Positions 1 to 10,402 of a DNA stretch of 64,000 nt are shown here, piece by piece. Position 1 is the first letter of the stretch, and each line of letters begins with the position of its first letter. Under the pieces are notes generated by a model. The model saw only the letters and a program-made list of their open reading frames with translations, did no database searches and was not told the origin of the DNA. The position numbers and the translations under genes were made by a program. The stretch is from Rhyacophila brunnea (Eukaryota; Arthropoda; Insecta; Trichoptera; Rhyacophilidae), in contig JAGYXB010000018.1 in NCBI GenBank assembly GCA_022495005.1, positions 1,860,001 to 1,924,000 on the forward strand, given 5' to 3'.

Positions 1-2185
1 TAATATTTTAATTGATTAATAATGTCAATAAATAACCATCGAACACTGTAATTTTGATAAATTTTGAAAATTTCGATATCCATTTTAAAAAAAACCCACT
101 TAAGGTTTTCAAAGTATTAATAATATTACAATTAATAATAATGTAAAAATTCATAATATTGCTGGAACGAATAAGAAAATGTATTCTGTCTCTATCTATA
201 CACGTATAGTATTTAAGCAAAGGCAAACGGCCTATCTGAATAGTCTTGATAATGGTGTTACAACCGAAATAGCTATCGACAAACCTTTTTTAAAAAACCT
301 GTAGAATTTAATATTAATTATATTTTCATTTCTTGGTAGTAACTGCCTATTGTTCGTAATAACATGCTTCTTTGGCTCGTAATTGCTAATATTTTCATCT
401 TGTGACACAGCAATAATATGGGGATTGCAGTAGGGGGGACTAAGGATGAATGCAACTACAATTTAGCTCAACCACCCTATAATATTAGATTTTATTCCTT
501 GCTATAAATTAAACAAGTGGCGAAAATTCATAAATTTTAACCAGCATCAAGATTTACACCTTTGTAGTCTAATTTGGGTGACTGAATATAAAAATTGATA
601 ATTGAATTTTATTAATTTCATTATGGTATTATTTTTATCACGTTAATCGATGAAAGGTATTATTATAAAAATTATAATTTCAAAGACGACTATCTTTCAC
701 ACTGCAACTGAAAGATTAGCAATCACGAAAACTTTACATTGATTTCAAAATGAGAAAGAAGTTTTTACGTAAAGTTTTCCTTCGTTAAATACTGAGTTGA
801 TTTCTACTAATTGAACCGACACTTAAAAGTTTTTCTTGCCAGAGAAAACTTCACGAATTTACAGTTAAAACCGTATCGTTATGGCATGGGTGATTAAAAT
901 TGACTACCACGTATTAATGAGAAAAAGACTATTAATACGAATTCGTATGTAAGAGGCTTTTTTAATTTGTAAACTCTTTTATTTGCTCAATTGTTTTTAT
1001 TTACTTATATAATGGCAAGGTTATACATCAAATTCACAGAATACAAAAACATAATCATACAAAAAATTCAAGTAAAACCTTAATGTAATCGTTATCGCAT
1101 GACGTGGTATTTTAAAATAGGTATGTAAAATTCCTTCAACCTTAACTCTACTCTCAGGAGCACAATATAATATTATTTACTATCTTTATATTACGGACAA
1201 ATTTAGAAACAACTATCAAATCAGCCGAACATCACGCCATGTCGGTGACAATACGTTCACGCAAAAACAAATAACAATATTTTACAGTGGCGTGGAAAAG
1301 AGTTTCACTACAATCAAACAATTAATTTAAATGTATCTAATTCGGAATATTTAAGATAGGTATATGCTTACCAATTAAAAAAATTATTTAATAAAATATT
1401 GGTCATCAGTTCTGCCTTGCACAAGTAAGGTCATTAAATGTGTTGTGTAAAACATATTATGCTTCAGAAATGTTTCGAATTATCTATATAATCATTATTA
1501 AAAAATGATTTTATATTAGTAATTTATAGAAAAAAACATTTATAGACACAATAATATTTTATTAACAATTTTAAAAAAATGTTTATATAATTAACAGATT
1601 TAAATTTATAATTTAACAATACAATTAATATTCCTACTCTTGTCCAATGTTTGAGACTTATACGATTGTTTGTTATTATAATACATTTTTGAGCTGTCTT
1701 GATCCATTGCAGACATAACTCTCAAAAGATGATAAAAATATGGTGTGTTTTATAATATTTTGAGATTTTTCACAGAACCAAGTTGACATAGAGTGTATTC
1801 GGGTACATAAGAATTTTTTTTTCAAAATTGTATTGTGTTCAATTAATGTATATTTTACATGAAAATATTCTTATGGTTCTGCAATTGCTTCAGTACCTAG
1901 CGTATCATGGCATGTAAATTAATGCTTGGCACCATTTTACTAAAAGAAAGTTTGCATGAAACCTTTGGATATGAAATCAATCAAACTAGGTACGCAGTGT
2001 GATCAACGATCAACTATTGAGACTGTACGTGTTTAGATTATCACATTCCGCCTCAAGTCACAGATATGAATGAGTTTGAGGTGTGTTTCACCATCAAATA
2101 TTTTGTAGAGAGAGACAAAATAAAGACACATTTTTTTAAAATAAATCTACGCATATGTTGTATTCACATCCAAATCAAATGCAGA
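1..2185. other. AT-rich stretch without recognised gene
   Basis: Very AT-rich DNA with many homopolymer runs. I see no open reading frame resembling a known protein, no tRNA-like box and no transposon end. It may be intergenic or intronic. Confidence 0.5.
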
Positions 2186-3594
2186 TTTAAAGGGGGGACA
2201 TGCTCGTCGAAGGTCAAAATTAAGTTTTTATTGTATTTTCAAACCATGATCCTGGACACTCCTTAAACGTTGTAGATAATCTATTTATATAATTTTGAAG
2301 CCTTATTATCCTTTATAGTTATTTTAAACATTTGATGACTGCATAAAGTATTTTTGTTACATAAAATAGTATTCTTTTAAACCTCTCGCTCTAATGTTTT
2401 AGAATATAGTAATATTTCGGTACATAACTGTGCAGTGGTGTTAAGATTTTTTACATTTATTAATTTTTAAACGCATTTATAAAACCATTAGTATAATTTA
2501 TTACGAGATAATTTTTGTAAAATATTCACGATAAAAAATTATATTGATAATCTCTGTGATCCCAAATTTGACAAGAATTAAGCATTTTATTATTCAAAAA
2601 ATGGGCAAGATTAACACATTTGAAGATAATTCTAAAGATATATATTATAAAATATGTCTTTGAACATTTAAGTGTGATAAACATCTTATGAATAATGATG
2701 GCTTTATAATAATTATTGACCTAAGAATAAGGTAGTGTTTTTTTGAAATACGCCATTTCTTTTGTCATTCCCTAGTAGTTAAGCTACAACAGACAGCCGT
2801 AGCCATAAATTGACAAACAATAATTAAAGTAGGGAGTAAAATGATATTGACGCGCGTGTTTGAACATGTACCGTTTAAAAAAAAATAAAAAAAAATTCGG
2901 TTAAGTACATGTTCAAACACGCGCGTTAACATAATTTTACTCCCTACTTTAATACTCCCTACTTCAATTATAGTTTGTCAATTTATGGCTACGGCAGTAT
3001 GTTGTAGCTTAACCACTGGGGAATGACAAAAGAAATGGCGTATTTCAAAAAAACACTACCTTATTCTTAGGTCAATAATTATTATAAAGCAATCATTATT
3101 CGTAGGATGTTTATCACACTTGAATGGTCAAAGACATAGCTTATAATAAGTATCTTTAGAATTATCTTCAAATGTGTTAATCTTGCCAATTTTTTGAATA
3201 ATAAAATGCCTAATTCTTGTCAAATTTGGGATCACAGAGATTATTAATATAATTTTTTATCGTGAATATTTTACAAAAACTATCTCGTAATAAATTATAC
3301 CAATGGTTTCATAAATGCGTTTAAAAATTATTAAATCTAAAAAATCTTAACACCACTGCACAGTTATGTACCGAAATATGACTTAATTCTAAAACATTAG
3401 AGCGGGAGGTTTAAAAGAATACTATGTTATGTAACAAAAATACTTTATGCAGTCATCAAATGTTTAAAATAACTATAAAAGATAATAAGGCTTTAAAATT
3501 ATTTAAATAGATTATCTACAATGTTTAAGGAGTGTCCAGGATCATGATTTGAAAAATACAATGAAAACTCAATTTTGACCTACGACGAAAGCTG
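2186..3594. repeat. Giant inverted repeat (foldback), arms about 680 bp
   Basis: The left arm (about 2186-2873) reappears as its reverse complement in the right arm (about 2898-3594), around an A/T-only centre of about 24 bp. Landmarks read in both arms are the ACGCGCGTGTTTGAACATG word next to the centre, the 'agggagtaaa' and 'tttatggctac' words, and GGAGTGTCCAGGATCATG near the outer ends. The arms differ by scattered substitutions and small indels; the right arm holds a short extra copy of the 'ctccctact' segment. No coding potential is evident. A single arm of the same family lies at 49284-49970. The outermost ends of the two arms match poorly, so I could not define a target duplication. 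It could be a foldback transposon or two head-to-head copies of a dispersed repeat. Confidence 0.85.
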
Positions 3595-5822
3595 AAAAGG
3601 CGTGGAAAATGTTTCTTATTGAAAAACTGAGGTATACTTTCTTGTTTTGGCTATGCTCTTCATTAGGGATGTCACTTATTGTTTTAACGGGGTTGTTTGC
3701 TTATTTTTATTAATACTTAAGTTATTAATTAAGATTATCGGAAATGTTGCTACAAATTAACCTTGAAGAATTATTTAACATGAAGTTACACCAGCGGCAT
3801 TTGATCCCTCTTTTCTGGTTTGTGATATGTTTCTAACTGACAAAAACATATTTTAAAATTACATCAGCGGAATCTCGCACATACAGCTTTTAATTTTTTT
3901 TTGTGTACATCGTGAATATCTTTACCGAGTTGTTTTTTTCTAGTGATGATGATTTAGTCCTGTGGTTGTGAATTTGATAGACGTCGTGATAAATAACTGT
4001 TTTATTTTATAGGTATGTTAAATGGGTTCTGGTATTTAGGTTTTTGATGAGGAATTTGGACATCATTTGTATTGTATTTTTATGGGTTATGGTAGATTTG
4101 ATATTAATATATAAAATATTTTATATGTCTTGCCGCCTGCGTTATATTGTTCTCTTGATCGATTTCAACAAAGTATATGTTTTAATAATCCAATATTAAC
4201 GCTTGTCACTTATACAAATCCGTTTTTTTCAGATTGCACGAGTAAGTACCTACCTTCTAATAATATTTGAAAATGCATTTAAAATAGAAATAGTGGTCAA
4301 CCTTCAAAGTGTTAATAGTTTTTGATATCCCTATAATTAACATTTATTTAATTAATTGTGCAATTTAATTAAGACTACGGAACTTTAAATATAAGGAATT
4401 TGATCTCTCACATTAGATAATATTATCAAATCTTCAATGTGTTGTTGGAAATTGGACGCACCTGCAAATTAATATCACAGTAGAAGATCAAATCAATTAC
4501 TTCCATACAGACATTAGTTTTTCTGTAGAGTCCTTACCGCAAACAACCCTATATTGACTAACTATAAATTCCAATAAACACGCTACCATTATTTCTGAAC
4601 AATACCTCACAAAGTTTCCCGACAACAAAAGCAATACACCCACCTACTGAGCTATGTCCTGGGTGAGTAAAGTTAATGATAATAATAAATAAATGTTTTA
4701 TATACCTAATATATTAAATGTACCGTTATTTATAACTGAATTATAATCTTAGTGAAGCGTCCCGCTTGAGCTCAATTCATCACAAACCTTCGGGCGCAAC
4801 ACACGCGCATTACACGACACGCACACAAGTGTAAATGCACATCATTATTAAATTAAATCAAATAGACGGAGTCAAAAAATGTTCCGTGAGTATTCCAATT
4901 ATTTTTTTTTTGTCATTGCCCTTTATCTAGTTTTCTATAAATAAATTATTTCATACTTTCTACTTTTAGATGTGCATACATTTTGGTGCTTTGGATGTAT
5001 CAATCGTAGTGAATTAATTACTGGACTAAAGCTTCCAATAGTTTTCCTCTTTTTCACTCCACTCAGTCCGCAGCTTTTTTCTGGTACGTATTTCTACAAA
5101 TTTTTATCAATGAGCTGAATCAGTAGACACTGTTGCTGTAAATTGTAAAATGTTATTTATAATATAGTTTATATTTTAATAAGTTTATAATAATATAAAA
5201 TTCTAAAGTAAATGCTAACTCAATTTATAGATTCAATTTCGATTCAAGTGAATTTAGAAAGTATTTAAGATATTTTAGTCAACTTCAAATTCAATCATTA
5301 TTTTATTTTTTAACTGGACCTACCATAAAACATTGAGTGATTTTTGTGAAAATAAATAATAATATTATAAATTTATCAGGACATAGCCAAAACAGTGTTT
5401 ATGAGAAAGTTATATAAAATGGTTCACTTTTCCGGAAAATTGTCATGCGTTAGGTATTTTACTAAGGACGGGTCACATTTATGCCTTTAATAGACTTACT
5501 TTTAACGACCATCCCTATCGTAGAATTTCTATTAAGACCACTCTAAGAGGGACGGCAATAAATCTACAATTTGTTTGTATTTGCGATTTGTATGTTATCC
5601 GATACATTGAGTATTGATTTCGTAATATCATTCATGTGAGTATCTTACAAAGTTATTATGAAGGTAGTTTTATTGGTTGCAAAGTCAATTGGGAAATTTT
5701 AGACGTTTAATAAAAAAAATACCATGCATTCGTTAGTTTACTAAAATGTCCAGGCTTTCCCTTAGTTAACCATTATTGATTATTATTTTCCTAATACGAT
5801 ATAATAATAATTCTTCTTCTTA
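3595..5822. other. No recognised gene; mostly unassigned AT-rich DNA
   Basis: Apart from a possible tRNA-like fragment (4619-4668) and a less AT-rich patch at about 4755-4835 with CG-containing words, nothing here matches a feature I recognise. Confidence 0.4.
4619..4668 (-). repeat. Possible tRNA-like SINE head fragment
   Basis: On the minus strand it reads CCAGGACATAGCTCAGTAGG, which has the A-box pattern TAGCTCAGTNGG of a tRNA or tRNA-derived SINE. No convincing B box follows, so it is at most a truncated head. Confidence 0.3.
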
Positions 5823-6160
5823 TTTGGCCATATCTTTTGGCCTTAGTTGGAACATATGAATACCACGAAGCGACTCCAAGAATCCCTGTCGATCGCCAGT
5901 CTTCTTGCATCATTCCAGGTCAATTCAATATCTCGTAGCTCCGCCTTATACACACTATAATAGTATTTAGCGGCCTTCCAGGACGCCGAAATGCGGTTGG
6001 CTTGAAGAAAATGCACGCCGGGTTGAAGTTCTCTTCTGGCATCCGCAGCACGTGGTCGAGCAACCGTGATGAGAGGCTGCTTGGTGCGTTCTTTCATCTC
6101 TTCGTTGGTTTTAAAGTCATATTCCACCGTACACCTAGTTTCTGTCACAAACATCTGTTT
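5823..6160 (-). pseudogene. Non-LTR retrotransposon C-terminal fragment
   Basis: The minus-strand frame (5843-6154) encodes a peptide ending in RDIELTWNDARRLAIDRDSW, then SRFVVFICSN and a stop. The pattern 'LTW..A..LA.DR..W' before a short tail is typical of the C-terminus of insect endonuclease/reverse-transcriptase ORFs of the RTE or related clades. The coding strand ends close to a (AAG)n-like tail at about 5814-5823, which fits the 3' end of a non-LTR insertion. The piece is 5' truncated: no reverse transcriptase core is present. Assignment to a clade is uncertain. Confidence 0.6.
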
Positions 6161-6300
6161 TCAATTCTCAGTATTCGGTTGCTCTGAGTCTAAAAAAATA
6201 CAATGCGTTAAACATTAATTGAATAAACAACTAGGGTTTACAATTTAAATGATACAAAGGATATAATACGGAATAAGAATTTTATTTTATTACTCAACTA

Positions 6301-6720
6301 GTGCATTTGCGGCATGGCAGGCGAGGTGGACCGCCTCCCCAAGGAGCGGCACACTTACTGTTTTTTCCAGACGTATTCTGCTGGCACCAAACTAGAAGAC
6401 TCCAATCTTCGCACTGGATTAGCCAGTTCCTCATCGACCATAGAAACTTCGCCGCCAGACTCCACGAGTTTGGCTTGATAGTAGATGGGCTGGGTTGTAC
6501 CTGTGGGCATGACCACCAAGATGTTGAACACATCCTCTGGGATTGCCCGCTTATGGAATTAGAACGAGCGGAGCTGTTTGCCAGGGTCCGTCCTCACACG
6601 GGCCCAATTGGTCATGGAGATCTGGTAGCAACCGAGGCCAACTTTGCGGCATTTGAGAAATTTGCAGCATCGTATGGGGAGCGGGATAGTCCCGACTCTT
6701 CTGTAGACTCATCCATTTCA
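6301..6720 (+). pseudogene. Non-LTR retrotransposon 3' ORF2 fragment (zinc-knuckle end)
   Basis: The + frame (ORF 6301-6819) shows 'FLIDHRNFAARLHEFGLIVD' followed by CTCGHDHQDVEHILWDCP. This is the cysteine-histidine motif C-x-C-G-x(n)-H-x-L-x-x-C-P found after the reverse transcriptase/RNase H part of R1-, I- and LOA-type non-LTR elements. Only the last part of the ORF is present; upstream sequence at 6160-6300 does not continue it. The region is clearly richer in G+C than its flanks, as expected for a captured coding remnant. Confidence 0.7.
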
Positions 6721-6924
6721 ATTCGTGACACTCAGTATGCGGGTACACAAAGTCTTAGTCAGCGGACAGCAGAGCCAGTCCAAAAAACAAACATTTTCTT
6801 TCTTAACTTTCTTCTTTAAGCACTACGGTGCATGGTTGCAGCATCAGTCCCGTGATATATATGATGGGTAGGGGTGGACACTTTAACGTACTCAACTAGT
6901 GTCAATTGGTATAACCTAGATAAG

Positions 6925-7047
6925 CATAATGCCGTGTCTATACTGGCAACATCATAAAATTTCATAAATTTGTTTGACCAAAAATTATTTTAATCGAACT
7001 TTAATGAGGTTACCAGCAACTTGTTGCCAGTGTGGAAACGCCATAAC
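6925..7047. mobile_element. Small MITE candidate with imperfect terminal inverted repeats
   Basis: The left end contains CGTGTCTATACTGGCAAC and the right end GTTGCCAGTGTGGAAACG. Over about 24 bp the two match as inverted repeats with roughly five mismatches. The interior is AT-rich and non-coding. I could not define a clear target duplication, so this is tentative. Confidence 0.4.
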
Positions 7048-7144
7048 GTCACTGTACAGAGCAATAATTATTGTCGTAATCCTCATTTTTCACCGTAGCG
7101 ACATTTTGATGGCAATGTAGGTACTTAATGCATAATTACTCTTA

Positions 7145-7907
7145 CACGAACTGGCCAAGCATCAGAAATCCCAAAAAAAATTGTTTCATATTAGAATAAT
7201 TCAAAACTACTTTTTTTAGCCATTTGTAACTTGACAAATAATGACACTACTAGTAGTGTGTCAATAAAAGAAAATTCTCTATTTATAATAAAATAATATG
7301 TACAAAATGATAAATAAATATTATATAAAATAACAAGTAAGTCCAATGCCCATAGTTTTTTAGACTTCTTAAACATTTTGATATTTGAGGGTTACGCCAA
7401 TTGGCATGTACAGTGATTTTATGTTTATCTGGGATATACTTATCGACACTTATAATAATAGTAAAGTACATATTCCGTATTATATCCTTTGCATCATTAC
7501 TGAGCATGGTTATTGTTGACTGTAATTTAACTGTAACTGCGAATACTATCCTTCCATCAGAAGCGATCCTGCGTTTATTTTCTTGCCTCAGTCATTGTTA
7601 ATTCAGTTGCTTTTTTGATGATATCGATCCATCTGGAAGTCGCGGCCTTTGCAATAAACTTGTAGTCTTAGTCTCTACCGCTACTGGATACTCGAATCTC
7701 TTCTTGATATTACGTGACCGAATAATAAATGTGTCTCATGCAGGTGGCCGACAGACGTTATTTGTTGACGAGTTTCTCCGGTATAAAGATATTTCTTGTT
7801 TTTAAACATGGAAAGATATGCAGCCACTCTCTTCTGCTAACTTTTTGTAATACAATATGCATTGTAATGTTTAAATACATTCAAACATAATAAATTAAAA
7901 CATAAAA
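7145..7907. other. No recognised feature
   Basis: This gap between two small inverted-repeat elements holds only short open frames with no recognisable similarity. Confidence 0.4.
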
Positions 7908-7915
7908 CATTTTTC

Positions 7916-8139
7916 GGTACAGTTCGGTTATGAGGAATACAGCGGAAAACACATTTTTAAAATACCCGATATACTGGATTATTTGTTAGTTTGGGTTAGT
8001 TTAGGTTAGGTTAGTTTAGGTTAGGTTAGGTTGTGTAAGGTTAGGTTAGGTTTTTTTAGGTTAACCTAACAAATAATCCAGTATATCGGCTATTTTCAAA
8101 ATGTGTTTGCCGCTGTATTCCTCATAACCGGACTGTACC
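7916..8139. mobile_element. Hairpin MITE with 8-bp target duplication and GGTTAG-rich core
   Basis: The left arm begins GGTACAG and the right arm ends CTGTACC. About 80 bp of each arm pair as inverted repeats, including 'atgaggaatacagcgg' and 'atactggattatttgtta'. The element is flanked on both sides by the exact 8-bp direct repeat CATTTTTC (7908-7915 and 8140-8147), the expected insertion scar. The core (about 7990-8065) is a run of degenerate GGTTAG/GGTTAGTTTA units resembling the insect telomere repeat. An 8-bp duplication suggests mobilisation by a hAT- or P-type transposase, but the ends do not begin CAG, so the superfamily is open. Confidence 0.85.
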
Positions 8140-8147
8140 CATTTTTC

Positions 8148-8715
8148 ATTATTTAATTTATTAATAAATCCCATAATTTATAATAATTAGTAATGACAAT
8201 TGAATGCTCTGACTGATTGTTTTATAGTGATTTTTTATTATATCTAAAATGGGGTTTAACAAACATATAAAATTTATTTTTAAATTATGTGATCCTTTAC
8301 TTAGGTACCTAATAAAGTTTTTAACTTATTTTATTGCATTCATTTTTTATGATTTTACCAAGACTTTAATTGCGTCTCGCTGTCATATTATCGCCTCTTC
8401 TCATATAGAGGAGAATCCACCGATTAGGTCCTCACTCTAATTATGTTAACGAACTTAATAATTTTACAATTTGCAACTGTGCTCTGTGTCATTCATATTT
8501 AGGGAATTGTACTGCTATTTATGTACAATGTCCTCCAAAACATCACATTTATCGCAGAGCTGTGAATTGCTTTGCAACGTTATTTTATTCACGTATCTTT
8601 GAATAAATGCGTTATGAACATAATGTTAACTCCAAGCCACCGAAATTTAGCATCGTTCGCGTGCAAGTCTGGAGGAGAATAATATATCTTTACGTTCGCA
8701 TTCTATGACCGATCG
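8148..8715. other. No recognised gene; left flank of the nested insertion
   Basis: A 63-residue open frame (8249-8440) has no recognisable similarity. The last 100 bp, ending GACCGATCG, joins in the pre-insertion sequence to the DNA at 17270 onward. Confidence 0.35.
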
Positions 8716-9523
8716 GTCGGGATCAGTGTTGCCAACCGTACTATAATTATAGTATTTGTACTATAATTTTCGTCTACGTACTATGTACGATATAAAACAG
8801 GTATAGTACGCCCCAAATACTATAATTTCGAGAAATCGGAAAAAAGTTCCCAATAGAAGAAAAACAACGCCAAAATAATCCGTGAGAAGCAAAAAAAATC
8901 CCCATGTCTAAAAAAAGGTGACGTTAATTTCTTAAAACAGCGATTTCCAAACTGGGAGGCGCGGAGTATTGCAAAGGGAGGCGCGAAAAGTTTAACACAA
9001 TTAATGTAGCCACAGGTTTGCAGTTTGCAAATGCATAGTTTATAGTAAAACGGCCGCTAGTTATAAACCACACAAAAAACAGTCCCATAAAAGGTTGTTT
9101 GCAAACCTTTCTGCAAATATGGAGACTAATTTTATAATCCCTCACTTCTATACTATTGTCAAGCGCAAAGGCTAGGTATCTCGTAAAAAAATTAAATAAA
9201 AGGGTCAAATAAATCATAATGTTGAAATTTGAGGCAAATTTGTTTAGGAACGATAATTTTGTTGCTAAACTTGTCTATTTGGTTGAAATTTAAAAAATTC
9301 AGTGAATAAATCAATCCAAGGACCACTAATGCATTCACTGATTTAAAACGACAAAGTGATTCATAAAAAATTGGAGCTTAGGAAATCAAAATGACAAAAA
9401 AAAGCTCTCCATGTCTCCACTTTTAAATATTTCTCCGCCAGATATATTGAAGCAAACAAAAATCTATTTACTGAGTTCTTGGTTAATTTGCTAATGTACT
9501 TTTCACATTATTTTATTAATAGT

Positions 9524-10402
9524 TGTCATGTTATTTTATAACATAACACACTAAGTCAAGGAAGTCTTTACGAGGGCAACACTACGCAAAAGTACGACCG
9601 GACCACGCCTGCGCACGGGATAGTTTGTACGGAGTTCGTGACACTATTTCCGGCGCTATAGGAGATAGCGGGCTTTTTACACGAAGGTGAAGCGGGAGTC
9701 GATCTCTCAGTCTTGATCGTTCGAAGGAAGCAGACGTCTTGGCCAGTTCCGAGCCTCGGACCCTGGGCACAGGGCTTTCGATTTCCTGACGTTTTGGAGA
9801 CGTGGACGATGGTCATCCGAAGGACGTCCCCCCACGCCAGGAGATCGGAGGAACTCCACGGTCCCCACACGTTTGAAGACGCACTCCTCGATTCCGTCCT
9901 GGAAGGAATCGAGGGCAGCGAAAAGGCTGGAGAGCCTTTTGTATAATTGGTATTTATTGTTCATTTATGTTACGGTCCACCGAACTAGTCTTTGTTTCGA
10001 ATTAGCTTTTGGGTTTTTGTTCTAATTTATTTAAATATTGTATCGCATTAGGTGCTCGTGATTCACTTAAGTAATTATACATTTTTATACACTGTAGCCC
10101 GCAAGTTATCTTATTTATTAATATACAATTGTTGAAAATTCTCTACTTGCTTTTCATTTAATTATCCTTCACTATTGTCTCTATGCATCATCATAGAGTG
10201 GCGCTCAATCCGAGATATTTATATTTATTCCATCTTTATGTATTTATTATTATACAGGAACATCCAACGAATGAGTGTAGTAGCCGGACAGGTAACTGAG
10301 GTCTTAGAGGTAATTGTCAATCTACCCACGACCCTGCTTCATCCTATTTCCCCGAGTCTCATGCTTATCCCTATCCCGTTCCACATTCCCATCCCATCCA
10401 TA
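9524..10402. repeat. 5' LTR (lacks the last about 35 bp of its partner)
   Basis: It aligns with 15759-16675 until the CCCATCCATA word at about 10401, where the two diverge. The partner continues to ATGACA at 16675, whereas this copy runs into 'ttctttttgaat'. Either this LTR lost its last segment or a small rearrangement occurred at its junction with the interior. It contains a G+C-rich island (about 9570-9950) inside an otherwise AT-rich repeat. Confidence 0.8.
9568..9946. other. GC-rich island in the 5' LTR with overlapping short open frames
   Basis: A minus-strand 100-residue frame (9568-9870) and a plus-strand 77-residue frame (9713-9946) overlap here; both are repeated in the other LTR (15803-16105 and the corresponding plus frame). 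I recognise neither protein. Their persistence in both LTRs is explained by recent common origin, so it is not evidence of selection. The compositional contrast with the flanking LTR sequence is obvious and may mark a regulatory or captured segment. Confidence 0.35.

Noticed and set aside
7985..8065. Internal telomere (TTAGG)n array
   Set aside because: Units are degenerate and lie exactly in the core of a MITE with target duplications; not a chromosome end.
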